Position numbers and translations under genes: made by a program. Shown one piece after another: positions 17,873-25,655 of a stretch of 55,137 nt of DNA; positions within the stretch are counted from its first letter, which is position 1, and each line of letters begins with the position of its first letter. The notes under the pieces are model-generated. The model was given only the letters and a program-made list of their open reading frames with translations, was not told the origin of the DNA and did not search any database. The DNA is from an uncultured Paraprevotella sp. (GTDB lineage Bacteria; Bacteroidota; Bacteroidia; Bacteroidales; Bacteroidaceae). The DNA lies in NCBI GenBank assembly GCA_944321525.1, contig CALULQ010000026.1:1-55137 (forward strand), in the 5' to 3' direction.

Positions 17873-17983
17873 TGCCATGACGTGCTATCGGGCAGGGCCG
17901 TGCGCGGACGCGCGCTGGACATTCTCTGTCCTCCTGTCCGACAGTGAAGCCTCCTCCCTCATTGTGGAAGTCCGGAAACGACA

Positions 17984-18023
17984 TGCCCCCGTGTCGGTGG
18001 AAGAACGCATCGGCACGGGGGCA
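17984..18023 (-). terminator. Hairpin after the porin gene
   Basis: Perfect 10-bp stem TGCCCCCGTG (17984-17993) / CACGGGGGCA (18014-18023), 20 nt past the porin stop. No T-run, so intrinsic termination is uncertain. Confidence 0.5.
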
Positions 18024-18043
18024 TTAGAAATATGCTGTCGTTG

Positions 18044-20308
18044 TCAGTTGAAGAAGTTCCACGAAAGGCCGAAATGGATGTTCAGCGGATTGATGGGGTA
18101 GTGGGGCACGAGGAACGCGTTCTTGTTGAACGAGCCGGCATTCACGTGGTTTACGTTGACATAGAAACGGCAATGCTTCAGGAAAAAGTTGATGTAGGCG
18201 TTGCAGATGGGGTAGTTGCCCAACTTGATGCGCGTTTCCGGGGCTTGCACGGTGAACTGCTGTATGATGGGCGCGTAGTCTGGCGCGTAGTATTCCGTGA
18301 AGTAGCGCACATCGGCGCCCAGCTGCACGCGCAGCACCTTGGCGTAGTGGAATACGATGTAGAGGTTGCTGTAGGCCGAGAGTTCCGGCAGGGGCAGGAT
18401 GTCTGCGTTGCTCGTCTTCTGGTAGGCGACCTCGTTGTCCCAATGCAGGATGCCGAGTTTGAAGTCTTGGTTGAGCTTGGCGCTGAACACTTGCACGCTG
18501 TTGCCGTATTGCTTCACTGAGATGCGGTTGCTGTATCCGGCGAATTCGCCCGCCTCGTTCTGGTAAGCCACTTTATCCGTGGCGAAGTAGGCATAGTTCT
18601 TGATGTTTTCCACGCCCACGGTCAGTGCGGTCCGCGTGCGTTTCAGCGAAAGCGTTCCCTCGATTCGCGTGCGGAATTCCTTGCTCAGGTCGTTGTCCCA
18701 CCAGGCGAACTGGGAGTGGTAGTGGCGCATGTAGAAACTGGGGTTCAGGTTCTTGACGAAGGCATGTGCGGCCAGTTGCACCGTGTCTTTGAACAGGCGG
18801 AAGTTCAAGTCCGCCTTGCCGTCCACGTCGAATTGTCCCACGTCTTCGCCCAAGAGCGTAATTTCCCCCGTGACGTCGTAGTGCAGCGTCTTGCCTTCCC
18901 GTTTGCTCAGTTGCCCGCCCACGGAAATGTTGTTTTCCGCGTAGCTCCGCTCTATCTTGTTGCCTCCGTGCAGGTCGGGCAGGATGAAGTGGCGGTATTC
19001 GTGGGCCGCGAATGCCGTGAGGCCCGCTTTGGCCCATTTGTTGAAGCCTTCGCGCAGGGCGATGCCCAAGGTGTTCTGGATGGAGTAGGCCCTCGTGCGG
19101 TCGCTCATGTTGTTCGGGTCGCCATAGAAAAGGTCGGCGTAGTAATAGTCCGGCGTGTCGTAGGAGTAGACCGTGTGCTTGGCGTTTCGGATGCGCAGGG
19201 TGTGGATGAAACTGGTCACGGGGACGAACTCTTGCGGTATGTCCTGCTGCGCCATGAAGTCGTTGCGCAGCGAGTCTATGACGCGGTGCTGGCGCGCGGT
19301 GTCGGCTTGGGTGTAGGCCAGGCGCACGCTGTCGCGCAGTCCGGCCAAGAGCGCCGAATCGGAGGGCATCACCGGCTTCAGCGAGTCGGGGAGCTCGGCG
19401 TCTTTGTAGAATCCCACGTTGTATCGGTGGGTCAGGTAGTAAGTCTGGTCCTCGTTTCGGTTCCAGTTTTCAGACAGGTTGGTGGGGATGTCCCGCGAGC
19501 CGAAGGAGCGGGTGAAGTCTTCGGGATGGGTGATGTAGTTATCGTCCTCTATGCCGCCGTTCTCGCCCAGTCGCATGTGGTTCACGCTGATCCAAGCGTG
19601 CATGTTATAGCGGTCGCCCAAATAGTATCCATAGAGCGAGCCGTTGAAGAGCGATGTGGCTTGGTTGTTGTAGTAGCCGCGGCCATAGAGATAATCGAGC
19701 TTGAAGCCGATGCCCGCAATTTTGTTGATGTTGCTGGCGAAGTAGGCCCTCAACCGGTCCTCGCCGTCTTGCTTTGTGCCGCAGGAGTGGTAGGACAGGT
19801 TGGTGATGGGACTCAAGGTGTTGGTGAACTGGAACTGCTCCACGGGGGTGTAGAAATAGTCGAACGGGTCGGCAAAGATGAAGTTGCTATACGGCTTGCG
19901 CTCCATGAAGAGGCGCGAGAGCCGCGGCGAACCCAGATTGCCCAGAAAGTTGTACTGTCCGGTGGGGCCGGCCGTGAGGTTGAAGTTCTGGAAATTGTTG
20001 GGCAGCGTGTCCACTTCCGTCGGTGTGATGTTGCCGAACCGGCTGTCGATGTTCCAGGCATACGAGCCGATGGGGATGATTTTCTGATTGTTGTCGGTGG
20101 TGTCGCGGCCCCAGATGAAAGCGTCGTTCCCGTTACCGTCCAGAATGGGATTGCCGTTGGCGTCGTATTGCAGCGGATTGCCGTTAGCGTCCACCGGGTT
20201 GCCGTAGGCGTCTGTGCCGTAGGGCGAGTCCCCGGTGGGGAATTGGGCCCACGCGGGGATGGCCGTCAGGAGATATATGCCGAGGGTGAATCCAAGTTTC
20301 AGTTTCAT
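18044..20308 (-). CDS. Putative outer-membrane porin (Porin_10-like)
   Basis: Secreted beta-barrel protein of 754 aa with a signal peptide (MKLKLGFTLGIYLLTAIPAWA-Q, cleaved near 21/22). The body alternates aromatic and polar residues (RLSRLFMERKPYSNFIF, YSNLYIVFHYAKVLRVQLGAD) and ends in Phe-Asn after FGLSWNFF, as outer-membrane barrels often do. The overall pattern, including PFDYFYTP and YNMHAWISVNH, fits the putative porin family annotated across Bacteroidetes. An odd region right after the signal peptide (about 32-62) repeats D-A-Y/N-G-N-P three times, then DGNGND. The -7 box lies only 8 nt before the ATG. Substrate unknown. It lies downstream of the kor operon, behind a terminator. Confidence 0.82.
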   Translation of the reverse strand: MKLKLGFTLGIYLLTAIPAWAQFPTGDSPYGTDAYGNPVDANGNPLQYDANGNPILDGNGNDAFIWGRDTTDNNQKIIPIGSYAWNIDSRFGNITPTEVDTLPNNFQNFNLTAGPTGQYNFLGNLGSPRLSRLFMERKPYSNFIFADPFDYFYTPVEQFQFTNTLSPITNLSYHSCGTKQDGEDRLRAYFASNINKIAGIGFKLDYLYGRGYYNNQATSLFNGSLYGYYLGDRYNMHAWISVNHMRLGENGGIEDDNYITHPEDFTRSFGSRDIPTNLSENWNRNEDQTYYLTHRYNVGFYKDAELPDSLKPVMPSDSALLAGLRDSVRLAYTQADTARQHRVIDSLRNDFMAQQDIPQEFVPVTSFIHTLRIRNAKHTVYSYDTPDYYYADLFYGDPNNMSDRTRAYSIQNTLGIALREGFNKWAKAGLTAFAAHEYRHFILPDLHGGNKIERSYAENNISVGGQLSKREGKTLHYDVTGEITLLGEDVGQFDVDGKADLNFRLFKDTVQLAAHAFVKNLNPSFYMRHYHSQFAWWDNDLSKEFRTRIEGTLSLKRTRTALTVGVENIKNYAYFATDKVAYQNEAGEFAGYSNRISVKQYGNSVQVFSAKLNQDFKLGILHWDNEVAYQKTSNADILPLPELSAYSNLYIVFHYAKVLRVQLGADVRYFTEYYAPDYAPIIQQFTVQAPETRIKLGNYPICNAYINFFLKHCRFYVNVNHVNAGSFNKNAFLVPHYPINPLNIHFGLSWNFFN

Positions 20309-20316
20309 AACGGTTG

Positions 20317-20324
20317 CAAAGATA
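20317..20324 (-). promoter_or_regulatory. -7 box of the porin gene, very close to the ATG
   Basis: TATCTTTG on the minus strand with only 8 nt between its last base and the start codon. Transcription would begin about five bases before ATG, so the mRNA would be nearly leaderless. Confidence 0.6.
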
Positions 20325-20340
20325 GTAAGAAAAAGAAAGA

Positions 20341-20375
20341 GGGGCGCGTTTCCCGGCAGGAAATGCGCCCCCTTT
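20341..20375 (-). terminator. Terminator of the kor operon
   Basis: Stem 20341-20353 with 20359-20371 (GGGGCGC/GCGCCCC core, one mismatch), followed on the minus strand by TCTTTCTTTTTC. It lies just past the gamma subunit stop and also reads as a T-rich terminator on the plus strand. Confidence 0.78.
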
Positions 20376-20401
20376 TAAGTTTTTTTCTCGGGAAGCCCGC
20401 C

Positions 20402-20947
20402 TCACTCGGCCGGGGATATGATGTCCATGCCCTTGCGCAGGGCGGCTTCGTTGAGCGGGATGAGGTCGTGGTGGCGTTCGGGGAGGGTCTTGCGGAGGGC
20501 ATGCACCACGTCTTCCACGTCCACGAGCGGACGCACTTTCAGCAGGCCGCCCAGCACGATCATGTTGAACACTTTGCCGGCCTTCATTTCCGCCGCGGCG
20601 TCCATGGCGTCGATGTGGTAGATGCTGATGTCGCGGCGCGAGGGCGGGGTGGCAATGCCGTACCCGTCGTAGATGAGTGTGCCGCCGGGTTTGACGCAAG
20701 CCTCGAATTTTTCGAGCGACGGCTGGTTGAGGATGACGGCCGTGTCGTAGGTGCTGAGGATGGGCGACGATATGCGTTCGTCGCTGACGATGACGGTGAC
20801 GTTGGCCGTCCCGCCACGCTGCTCCGGTCCGTAGGACGGCATCCATGTGACCTCCTTGCCTTCCACCAATGCGGCGTAGGCCAGGATTTTTCCCATGGAC
20901 AGGACGCCTTGCCCGCCGAAGCCGGCTATGATGATTTCTTCTTTCAT
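20402..20947 (-). CDS. korC: 2-oxoacid:ferredoxin oxidoreductase, gamma subunit
   Basis: Gamma subunit of 181 aa of a 2-oxoacid:acceptor oxidoreductase, which decarboxylates a 2-oxoacid (2-oxoglutarate is the likely substrate) to its acyl-CoA and passes electrons to ferredoxin. The opening IIIAGFGGQGVLSMGKIL is the family signature (GxGGQG), with SYGPEQRGGTAN (around 38-49) following. It ends the operon after the beta subunit (18-nt gap). Specificity for 2-oxoglutarate versus branched-chain or other oxoacids is not decidable here. Confidence 0.92.
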   Translation of the reverse strand: MKEEIIIAGFGGQGVLSMGKILAYAALVEGKEVTWMPSYGPEQRGGTANVTVIVSDERISSPILSTYDTAVILNQPSLEKFEACVKPGGTLIYDGYGIATPPSRRDISIYHIDAMDAAAEMKAGKVFNMIVLGGLLKVRPLVDVEDVVHALRKTLPERHHDLIPLNEAALRKGMDIISPAE

Positions 20948-20965
20948 TTGTCTTCTTTGCTTTTT

Positions 20966-21748
20966 TTAGAGTGAATTGTCGGTTGTCGTGGTGTCCTTCA
21001 GGTCGCCGAGGGGGTAGAACTTGAACATGTTCTCTTCCATCCATTGGTTGGCCTTCTCTGGCGAAAGTTTCCATCCCGCGTTGCAGGTGGAGACAATCTC
21101 CACCAGGCTGGCGCCTTTGCCCGACATGCTGTTTTCGAACGCCTTGCGGATGGCTTTCTTGGCCCGCCGGATGGCGGCCACGTTGTGGACGGACTGTCTC
21201 GTGACGTAGCAGGTGCCTTCCAGCGTGGCGGCTATTTCGGTGAGCTTCAGCGGATAGCCATGCAGGTCGGCCACGCGGCCGTAGGGGCAGGTTGCCGTCT
21301 TCATGCCCATCAGCGTAGTAGGCGCCATTTGTCCGCCCGTCATGCCATAGATGGCGTTGTTGATGAAGATGACAGCAATGTGTTCGCCCCGGTTCAGGGC
21401 GTGGATGCTCTCGGCCGTGCCGATGCAGGCCAGGTCGCCGTCGCCTTGGTAGGTGAACACCAGTCGGTCGGGCCACAAACGCTTGATGGCCGTGGCCACG
21501 GCAGGCGCCCGCCCGTGGGCGGCCTCCACCCAGTCTACGTCGATATAGTTGTAGGCAAACACGGCGCAGCCCACAGGCGAGATGGCCACGGTTTTTTCCG
21601 CCATGCCCATTTCTTCGATGATTTCAGCCACCAGCTTGTGCACCACCCCGTGGCTGCATCCCGGACAGTAGTGCATGGGAGTGTCGTTGAGCAGTGTGGG
21701 CTTCTTATAGACCAGGTTTTCCGGTCGCATGATTTCTTCTTCTGTCAT
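20966..21748 (-). CDS. korB: 2-oxoacid:ferredoxin oxidoreductase, beta subunit
   Basis: Thiamine-diphosphate-binding subunit of 260 aa. Visible: HYCPGCSHG near the N-terminus (cysteine pair), SPVGCAVFAYNY, the ThDP/Mg motif GDGDLACIGTAE (around 101-112) continuing to NNAIYGMTGGQMAPT (about 131-145). The start could also be the Met at codon 7 (MRPENLVY). It follows the small membrane protein gene by 14 nt and is followed by the gamma gene after 18 nt. Confidence 0.94.
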   Translation of the reverse strand: MTEEEIMRPENLVYKKPTLLNDTPMHYCPGCSHGVVHKLVAEIIEEMGMAEKTVAISPVGCAVFAYNYIDVDWVEAAHGRAPAVATAIKRLWPDRLVFTYQGDGDLACIGTAESIHALNRGEHIAVIFINNAIYGMTGGQMAPTTLMGMKTATCPYGRVADLHGYPLKLTEIAATLEGTCYVTRQSVHNVAAIRRAKKAIRKAFENSMSGKGASLVEIVSTCNAGWKLSPEKANQWMEENMFKFYPLGDLKDTTTTDNSL

Positions 21749-21762
21749 GATGAAACGAGGGA

Positions 21763-22002
21763 TTAAAATAGGAAGCGTAATAAGAATTCAACGATTTTGA
21801 GAAACATGCCTGCGGCAATGATGCTCATGCCCAGGATATGCCGCTCTGGCAGGGCGAAATAAAGAATCAGCCCCACCACGGCGCACACGAGGAAGATGAT
21901 GTTCAGCACGCGGCGCACGGTGTCGACGTTCAGCACGCGGCGCTTTTCGCGCTCCTTGCGGGCAGTTTCTTCTATCAGTTTTTCTATTTCTTCGCGGTCC
22001 AT
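21763..22002 (-). CDS. Small membrane protein inside the kor operon
   Basis: Unrecognised 79-aa protein. The first ~30 residues are highly charged and helical (EEIEKLIEETARKEREKRR). Then come two membrane segments, IIFLVCAVVGLILYFALP and ILGMSIIAAGMFLKIVEF, with a short loop ERH between. It sits between the alpha and beta subunit genes with only 9 and 14 nt spacing, so it is co-translated with an otherwise soluble enzyme. A membrane anchor or small assembly subunit is possible, but that is inference. Confidence 0.8.
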   Translation of the reverse strand: MDREEIEKLIEETARKEREKRRVLNVDTVRRVLNIIFLVCAVVGLILYFALPERHILGMSIIAAGMFLKIVEFLLRFLF

Positions 22003-22011
22003 GGTTCTTGT

Positions 22012-23097
22012 TTATTTGATGAGTTTGTCTTTGAGTGCCTGGATGACTTCTTCGGGCGTCGGCACCACGCCGCCCATTCGCCCGTAGTGGGCCACGGGCG
22101 TTCGCCCGTTGGTGGCCAGCAGGATGTCCTCAAGCATTTGCCCGGCGTTGATTTCGAAGCTCAATATGCCTTTCACCTGACGGCCCATCCGTTCTATTTC
22201 CCGCGAGGGGAAAGGCCAGAGGGCGCTGGGGCGCAGCAATCCGGCCTTGATGCCTTCGGCGCGGCACATCTCGACGACCTTCAGCGCGATGCGTGCGGCC
22301 GAGCCAAAGGCCACGATGAGATATTCGGCGTCCTCGCAGTTGATGTTCTCGAAGCGCACCTCCGTTTCGCGTATGGTTTGGTATTTGGCTTGCAGGTGCA
22401 GGTTCTTTTGCTCCATCTTCGCGCAGTCCAGTTCGAGCGAGGTGAGAATGTTGGGCTGTCGCCCGTTCTTCCGCCCGCAGGTGGCCCAAGGGCATTCCGC
22501 CTGTATTTGTTCCTCTGAGCGGCGGGGCTTGAAGGGGGGCAGCACCAGCTTCTCCATCATCTGTCCGATGACGCCGTCGCTCAGAATCATGGCCGGGTTG
22601 CGGTATTTGAAGGCCAACTCGAAGGCCAAGTCCACGAAGTCGGCCATTTCCTGCACCGATGCGGGCGCGAGCACGATGACGTTGTAGTCGCCGTTGCCTC
22701 CTCCGCGCGTGGCTTGGAAATAGTCCGACTGGCTGGGCTGTATGGTGCCCAATCCCGGCCCGCCGCGTTGCACGTTGACGATGAGTCCAGGTATTTCAGC
22801 CCCGGCCATGTAGGCGATGCCCTCTTGCATGAGCGCCACTCCCGGGCTCGAGGAAGAGGTCATGGCGCGCTTGCCGGCGGCCCCGGCGCCGTAGACCATG
22901 TTGATGGAGGCCAGTTCGCTTTCAGCCTGAAGCACCACCATGCCTGTGGTTTCCCACGGCTTTTCGATGGCCAAGGTTTCCAGCACTTCCGATTGCGGCG
23001 TGATGGGATAGCCGAAGTAGCCGTCGCATCCGCAGCGGATGGCGGCATGTGCGATGGCTTCGTTCCCTTTCATCAAAACTACTTCTTTTTCTGCCAT
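22012..23097 (-). CDS. korA: 2-oxoacid:ferredoxin oxidoreductase, alpha subunit
   Basis: Alpha subunit of 361 aa with the pyrimidine-binding domain: MKGNEAIAHAAIRCGCDGYFGYPITPQSE at the N-terminus (motif YPITPQSE), SSSPGVALMQEG (around 83-94) and RGGPGLGTIQPSQ. The C-terminal transketolase-like domain contains VAFGSAARIA and LRPSALWPFP. The frame is open to 23202, but those residues overlap the ferredoxin gene; ATG at 23097 lies 4 nt after the ferredoxin stop and gives the family start MAEKEVVLMKGNEA. Confidence 0.95.
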   Translation of the reverse strand: MAEKEVVLMKGNEAIAHAAIRCGCDGYFGYPITPQSEVLETLAIEKPWETTGMVVLQAESELASINMVYGAGAAGKRAMTSSSSPGVALMQEGIAYMAGAEIPGLIVNVQRGGPGLGTIQPSQSDYFQATRGGGNGDYNVIVLAPASVQEMADFVDLAFELAFKYRNPAMILSDGVIGQMMEKLVLPPFKPRRSEEQIQAECPWATCGRKNGRQPNILTSLELDCAKMEQKNLHLQAKYQTIRETEVRFENINCEDAEYLIVAFGSAARIALKVVEMCRAEGIKAGLLRPSALWPFPSREIERMGRQVKGILSFEINAGQMLEDILLATNGRTPVAHYGRMGGVVPTPEEVIQALKDKLIK

Positions 23098-23101
23098 AGT
23101 T

Positions 23102-23332
23102 CTATTCTTCTTTCTTTCTATATACAGTGATACATCCGTCGGGGCACACGATGGCGCACGAAGCGCAGCCGTTGCAATTCTCCTTGCCGGTTGGCTCGGC
23201 ATAGTGGTACCCTTTTTTGTTGACCCGCTTCCCCGCCAATGTCAGGACGTGGCTCGGACACGCCACCACGCAAAGGTTGCAGCCCTTGCAGCGTTCGCGG
23301 TCTACTACGATCACACCTCTAAATTTCCCCAT
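23102..23332 (-). CDS. korD: 4Fe-4S ferredoxin subunit (KorD-like)
   Basis: Seventy-six-residue ferredoxin with two CxxCxxCxxxCP clusters: CKGCNLCVVACP (about 15-26) and CNGCASCAIVCP (about 53-64). It binds two 4Fe-4S clusters and is the electron-carrying delta subunit of the oxidoreductase encoded directly downstream (4-nt gap to the alpha gene). Confidence 0.95.
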   Translation of the reverse strand: MGKFRGVIVVDRERCKGCNLCVVACPSHVLTLAGKRVNKKGYHYAEPTGKENCNGCASCAIVCPDGCITVYRKKEE

Positions 23333-23362
23333 AATGTTCTCTTTCTTAATGCAATCTGTTTT

Positions 23363-23638
23363 CTATGGATTATAATAATCTTTATGGTAATATTCCATTA
23401 TGCCCACCAGCATGCGATAGGCTTCCGCGGCCGGGCTGTCCGGATTGATGGACAGAGCCTCCAGGTAGCAGTTAAGCGCCTCGGCAAAGTCGCCCCGCTT
23501 GCGGTAGGCATTGCCCAGCTGATAATAGAGCAGGTCGGCGGGCGCAGCGGCGGCACGTATGAGGCGCTGCAGGCGTGCTATGTTTTCGTCGCCCGCCCTG
23601 TTCCGTGGCATTTTGTCGGTTTCATTCTGTTTTTTCAT
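23363..23638 (-). CDS. Small tetratricopeptide-repeat protein
   Basis: Ninety-one-residue soluble protein. The middle (LLYYQLGNAYRKRGDFAEALNCYLEALSINPDSPAA, about 40-75; motif LGNAYRKRGDFAEALNCY) is one full TPR, flanked by part of another. No signal peptide. It opens the kor operon, 30 nt ahead of the ferredoxin, so it may be an assembly or scaffold factor for the complex; function not known. Confidence 0.85.
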   Translation of the reverse strand: MKKQNETDKMPRNRAGDENIARLQRLIRAAAAPADLLYYQLGNAYRKRGDFAEALNCYLEALSINPDSPAAEAYRMLVGIMEYYHKDYYNP

Positions 23639-23662
23639 TCCTGCCGTGGTTTACTCTATACA

Positions 23663-23670
23663 CAAAGATA
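23663..23670 (-). promoter_or_regulatory. -7 box of the kor operon
   Basis: TATCTTTG on the minus strand, 24 nt before the TPR gene start. -33 not clear. Confidence 0.6.
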
Positions 23671-23882
23671 ACTCTTATTTGCCAAAATCGCGAAGAAAGT
23701 TGCAAATAAAAGTGTTTTTAACTAAACAAAGCGCCCTTCTTTCCCCGGATTATTTTTCCAATCGGCTGTTTTTCATGAAGAAGCGTCCAATCTTGCTGTT
23801 GGTTGCGTTTAAAACTTGTTTTAAAGGAAAACAGAGCTCTTTTCTGCACAAAAAAGAGATTTTTGTGCCGTTTCAGGCGATT

Positions 23883-23910
23883 TTGCACACTGCGGCCTAA
23901 AAGTGTGCAA
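23883..23910. promoter_or_regulatory. Inverted repeat, possible regulator site
   Basis: Perfect 9-bp arms TTGCACACT (23883-23891) and AGTGTGCAA (23902-23910) with a 10-nt centre. No T-run follows, so an operator or an RNA hairpin is likelier than a terminator. Confidence 0.4.
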
Positions 23911-24112
23911 TGTGGACGTTTTGCGCGGAAAACGGGCTATTCCGTTGCAAAGTGTCAGCCGTGCGGTGAGATGGCACGAGCTTATTCCTTCTCCCTTTTC
24001 GAGGTGATGTTCTGGTTGCCGCAGGCACGGCCAGATTTCCGGTTTGCAGAAAAAATGATGCGCTGGTGGGATTTTTGTGGCACAAATCCTTCCGTTTTTA
24101 TGCTTTTTGTTA

Positions 24113-24120
24113 TATTTTTG
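24113..24120 (+). promoter_or_regulatory. -7 box of the GH5 gene
   Basis: TATTTTTG, 45 nt before the start codon; -33 weak. Confidence 0.5.
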
Positions 24121-24165
24121 TTCGATAGGATATAATTAGGTAACCATTTAAAAACTGTTGGTACC

Positions 24166-25587
24166 ATGAAAAGAGCATTTCCATTATTCATTCTATTGAG
24201 TCTGGCCTTGTCGGCCACTGCCCGAACGCAGGATGGATTATCCACGAATACCGATACCGGAACCCGGTCCGAAGCAGCCGAAGGCGTGGACACCTTCGAG
24301 ACGGCCGGCGAGGCCGTGGCCCATGCAGGATTGGGATGGAACCTGGGCAACACGCTGGACAGCAATTCGGGCGACGTGGAGAACATGTGGATAGAGCGCT
24401 GGACGAACCGCACGCCGGCCGATTACGAGAAGGCATGGGGACAAGTGCCCACCACGCAGGCCTTCATCGACATGATGCGCGACGCCGGAATCAAGGCCGT
24501 CAGAGTGCCCGTGACATGGTATCCCCACATGGTAAGGAACTGGGCCTTCGTGGACGACGGGACGGAATGGGACCAGGAAAAAGCTCCCATGGAGCGCTTC
24601 GTCAGCCGGAGCTGGATGCGGAGGGTGAAGCAGACGGTGGATTATGTGATCAACGCGGGAATGTATTGCATCCTGAACGTGCACCACGACACCGGCGCCA
24701 GCAACACCGCATGGATTCGTGCCAGCATGGACCGCTACGACAGCAACCATGAGCTGTATGAATATCTGTGGCAGTGCATTGCCGAGGAATTCAAGGACTA
24801 TGACGGGCGCCTGCTGTTCGAGGGATACAACGAGATGCTCGACGAGAAGGGCTCATGGTGTTTCGCCACGTTGAATTACCCCGGATATTACGATGCCGAG
24901 GCGGCAAGCGATGCCTACGACGCCGTCAACCACTATGCACAATCGTTTGTCAACGCGGTGCGCGCCACGGGCGGAAACAATGCCCACCGCAACCTGGTTG
25001 TCAACACTTACGGTTGTTGCAATGGCGGCGGAACATGGAATTCCCATCTCTTGGAGCCGCTCACCAACATGGACTTGCCCCACGACGAGGCCGCAGACCA
25101 CCTCATCTTCCAGGTGCATTATTACCCCATTTTCAGCACGCTCGACGAAGGAAAAGCCGATGCCGACGCGCTTTTCGACCGGCTCAAGTCATATCTCGTG
25201 GCAAAAGGCGCGCCCGTCATCGTGGGCGAATGGGGAGCGGACTCAAGCAGCCCGGTGAGGTATGACAACAATAACGAGACCTATCTGGAGTGGGTCAAAT
25301 ACTTTGTGCGTCAGGCCAAGGAGAACGGCATCGGCACTTTCCTTTGGATGGGATTGAGCGACGGAGAGGCCCGGGCGGTGCCCGAGTGGAGCCAGCCGGA
25401 CCTTCTCGAGGCCATGGTAGAGGGCTACTATGGCGAGGAGGGTGCGGCCATCGAGGAGGTGCGGCGTGACAATGAGGACGGAGAACGGCCAGCCGTTTAC
25501 GACCTTCTCGGGCGCAAACTCGACAGCATGCCGCGCAAAGGCCTTTGCATCGTGGGCGGGAGAAAGATTTTTGTATCCCGACCGTAG
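24166..25587 (+). CDS. Secreted GH5 glycoside hydrolase (endoglucanase-like)
   Basis: Glycoside hydrolase family 5 enzyme of 473 aa, likely cutting beta-1,4-glucan or a related beta-glycan. Signal peptide MKRAFPLFILLSLALSATA-R. The barrel shows GLGWNLGNTLD (55-65), VRVPVTW (112-118), NVHHD (171-175), the acid/base Glu223 in YNEM, HYY (318-320) and the nucleophile Glu355 in VGEWG. The last ~30 residues (VYDLLGRKLDSMPRKGLCIV...KIFVSRP) resemble the short C-terminal tails of secreted Bacteroidetes proteins that end in a G-R-K/KGLYIV-type motif. Exact subfamily unknown. The GH43 gene follows after 68 nt, so the two are probably co-expressed. Confidence 0.92.
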   Translation: MKRAFPLFILLSLALSATARTQDGLSTNTDTGTRSEAAEGVDTFETAGEAVAHAGLGWNLGNTLDSNSGDVENMWIERWTNRTPADYEKAWGQVPTTQAFIDMMRDAGIKAVRVPVTWYPHMVRNWAFVDDGTEWDQEKAPMERFVSRSWMRRVKQTVDYVINAGMYCILNVHHDTGASNTAWIRASMDRYDSNHELYEYLWQCIAEEFKDYDGRLLFEGYNEMLDEKGSWCFATLNYPGYYDAEAASDAYDAVNHYAQSFVNAVRATGGNNAHRNLVVNTYGCCNGGGTWNSHLLEPLTNMDLPHDEAADHLIFQVHYYPIFSTLDEGKADADALFDRLKSYLVAKGAPVIVGEWGADSSSPVRYDNNNETYLEWVKYFVRQAKENGIGTFLWMGLSDGEARAVPEWSQPDLLEAMVEGYYGEEGAAIEEVRRDNEDGERPAVYDLLGRKLDSMPRKGLCIVGGRKIFVSRP

Positions 25588-25655
25588 CCTGTCGGGCATG
25601 CGGAGGGGATAAGACATGCAATGTGGAACCATTAAAACAAAATAAGGAACAAGAC

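Larger units (their letters stand above)
17631..18043. other. Intergenic stretch with a palindromic repeat and hairpin
   Basis: From left to right: the rluA-type promoter, the 72-bp repeat copy 2 (17801-17872) and the hairpin behind the porin gene (17984-18023). Open frames here are passages through the repeat. No gene recognised. Confidence 0.7.
23639..24165. other. 527-nt AT-rich divergent intergenic region
   Basis: Separates the kor operon (left, minus) from the GH5 gene (right, plus). It holds the kor -7 box at its left edge, an inverted repeat at 23883-23910 and a -7 box for GH5 at 24113-24120. It is noticeably more AT-rich than its neighbours. Short open frames here look random. A small RNA could be present but I cannot identify one. 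Confidence 0.6.

Noticed and set aside
18716..20974. Long plus-strand open frame (752 codons) opposite the porin and gamma subunit.
   Set aside because: It crosses two genes and a terminator on the other strand and has valine/histidine-rich composition typical of antisense frames in GC-rich DNA.
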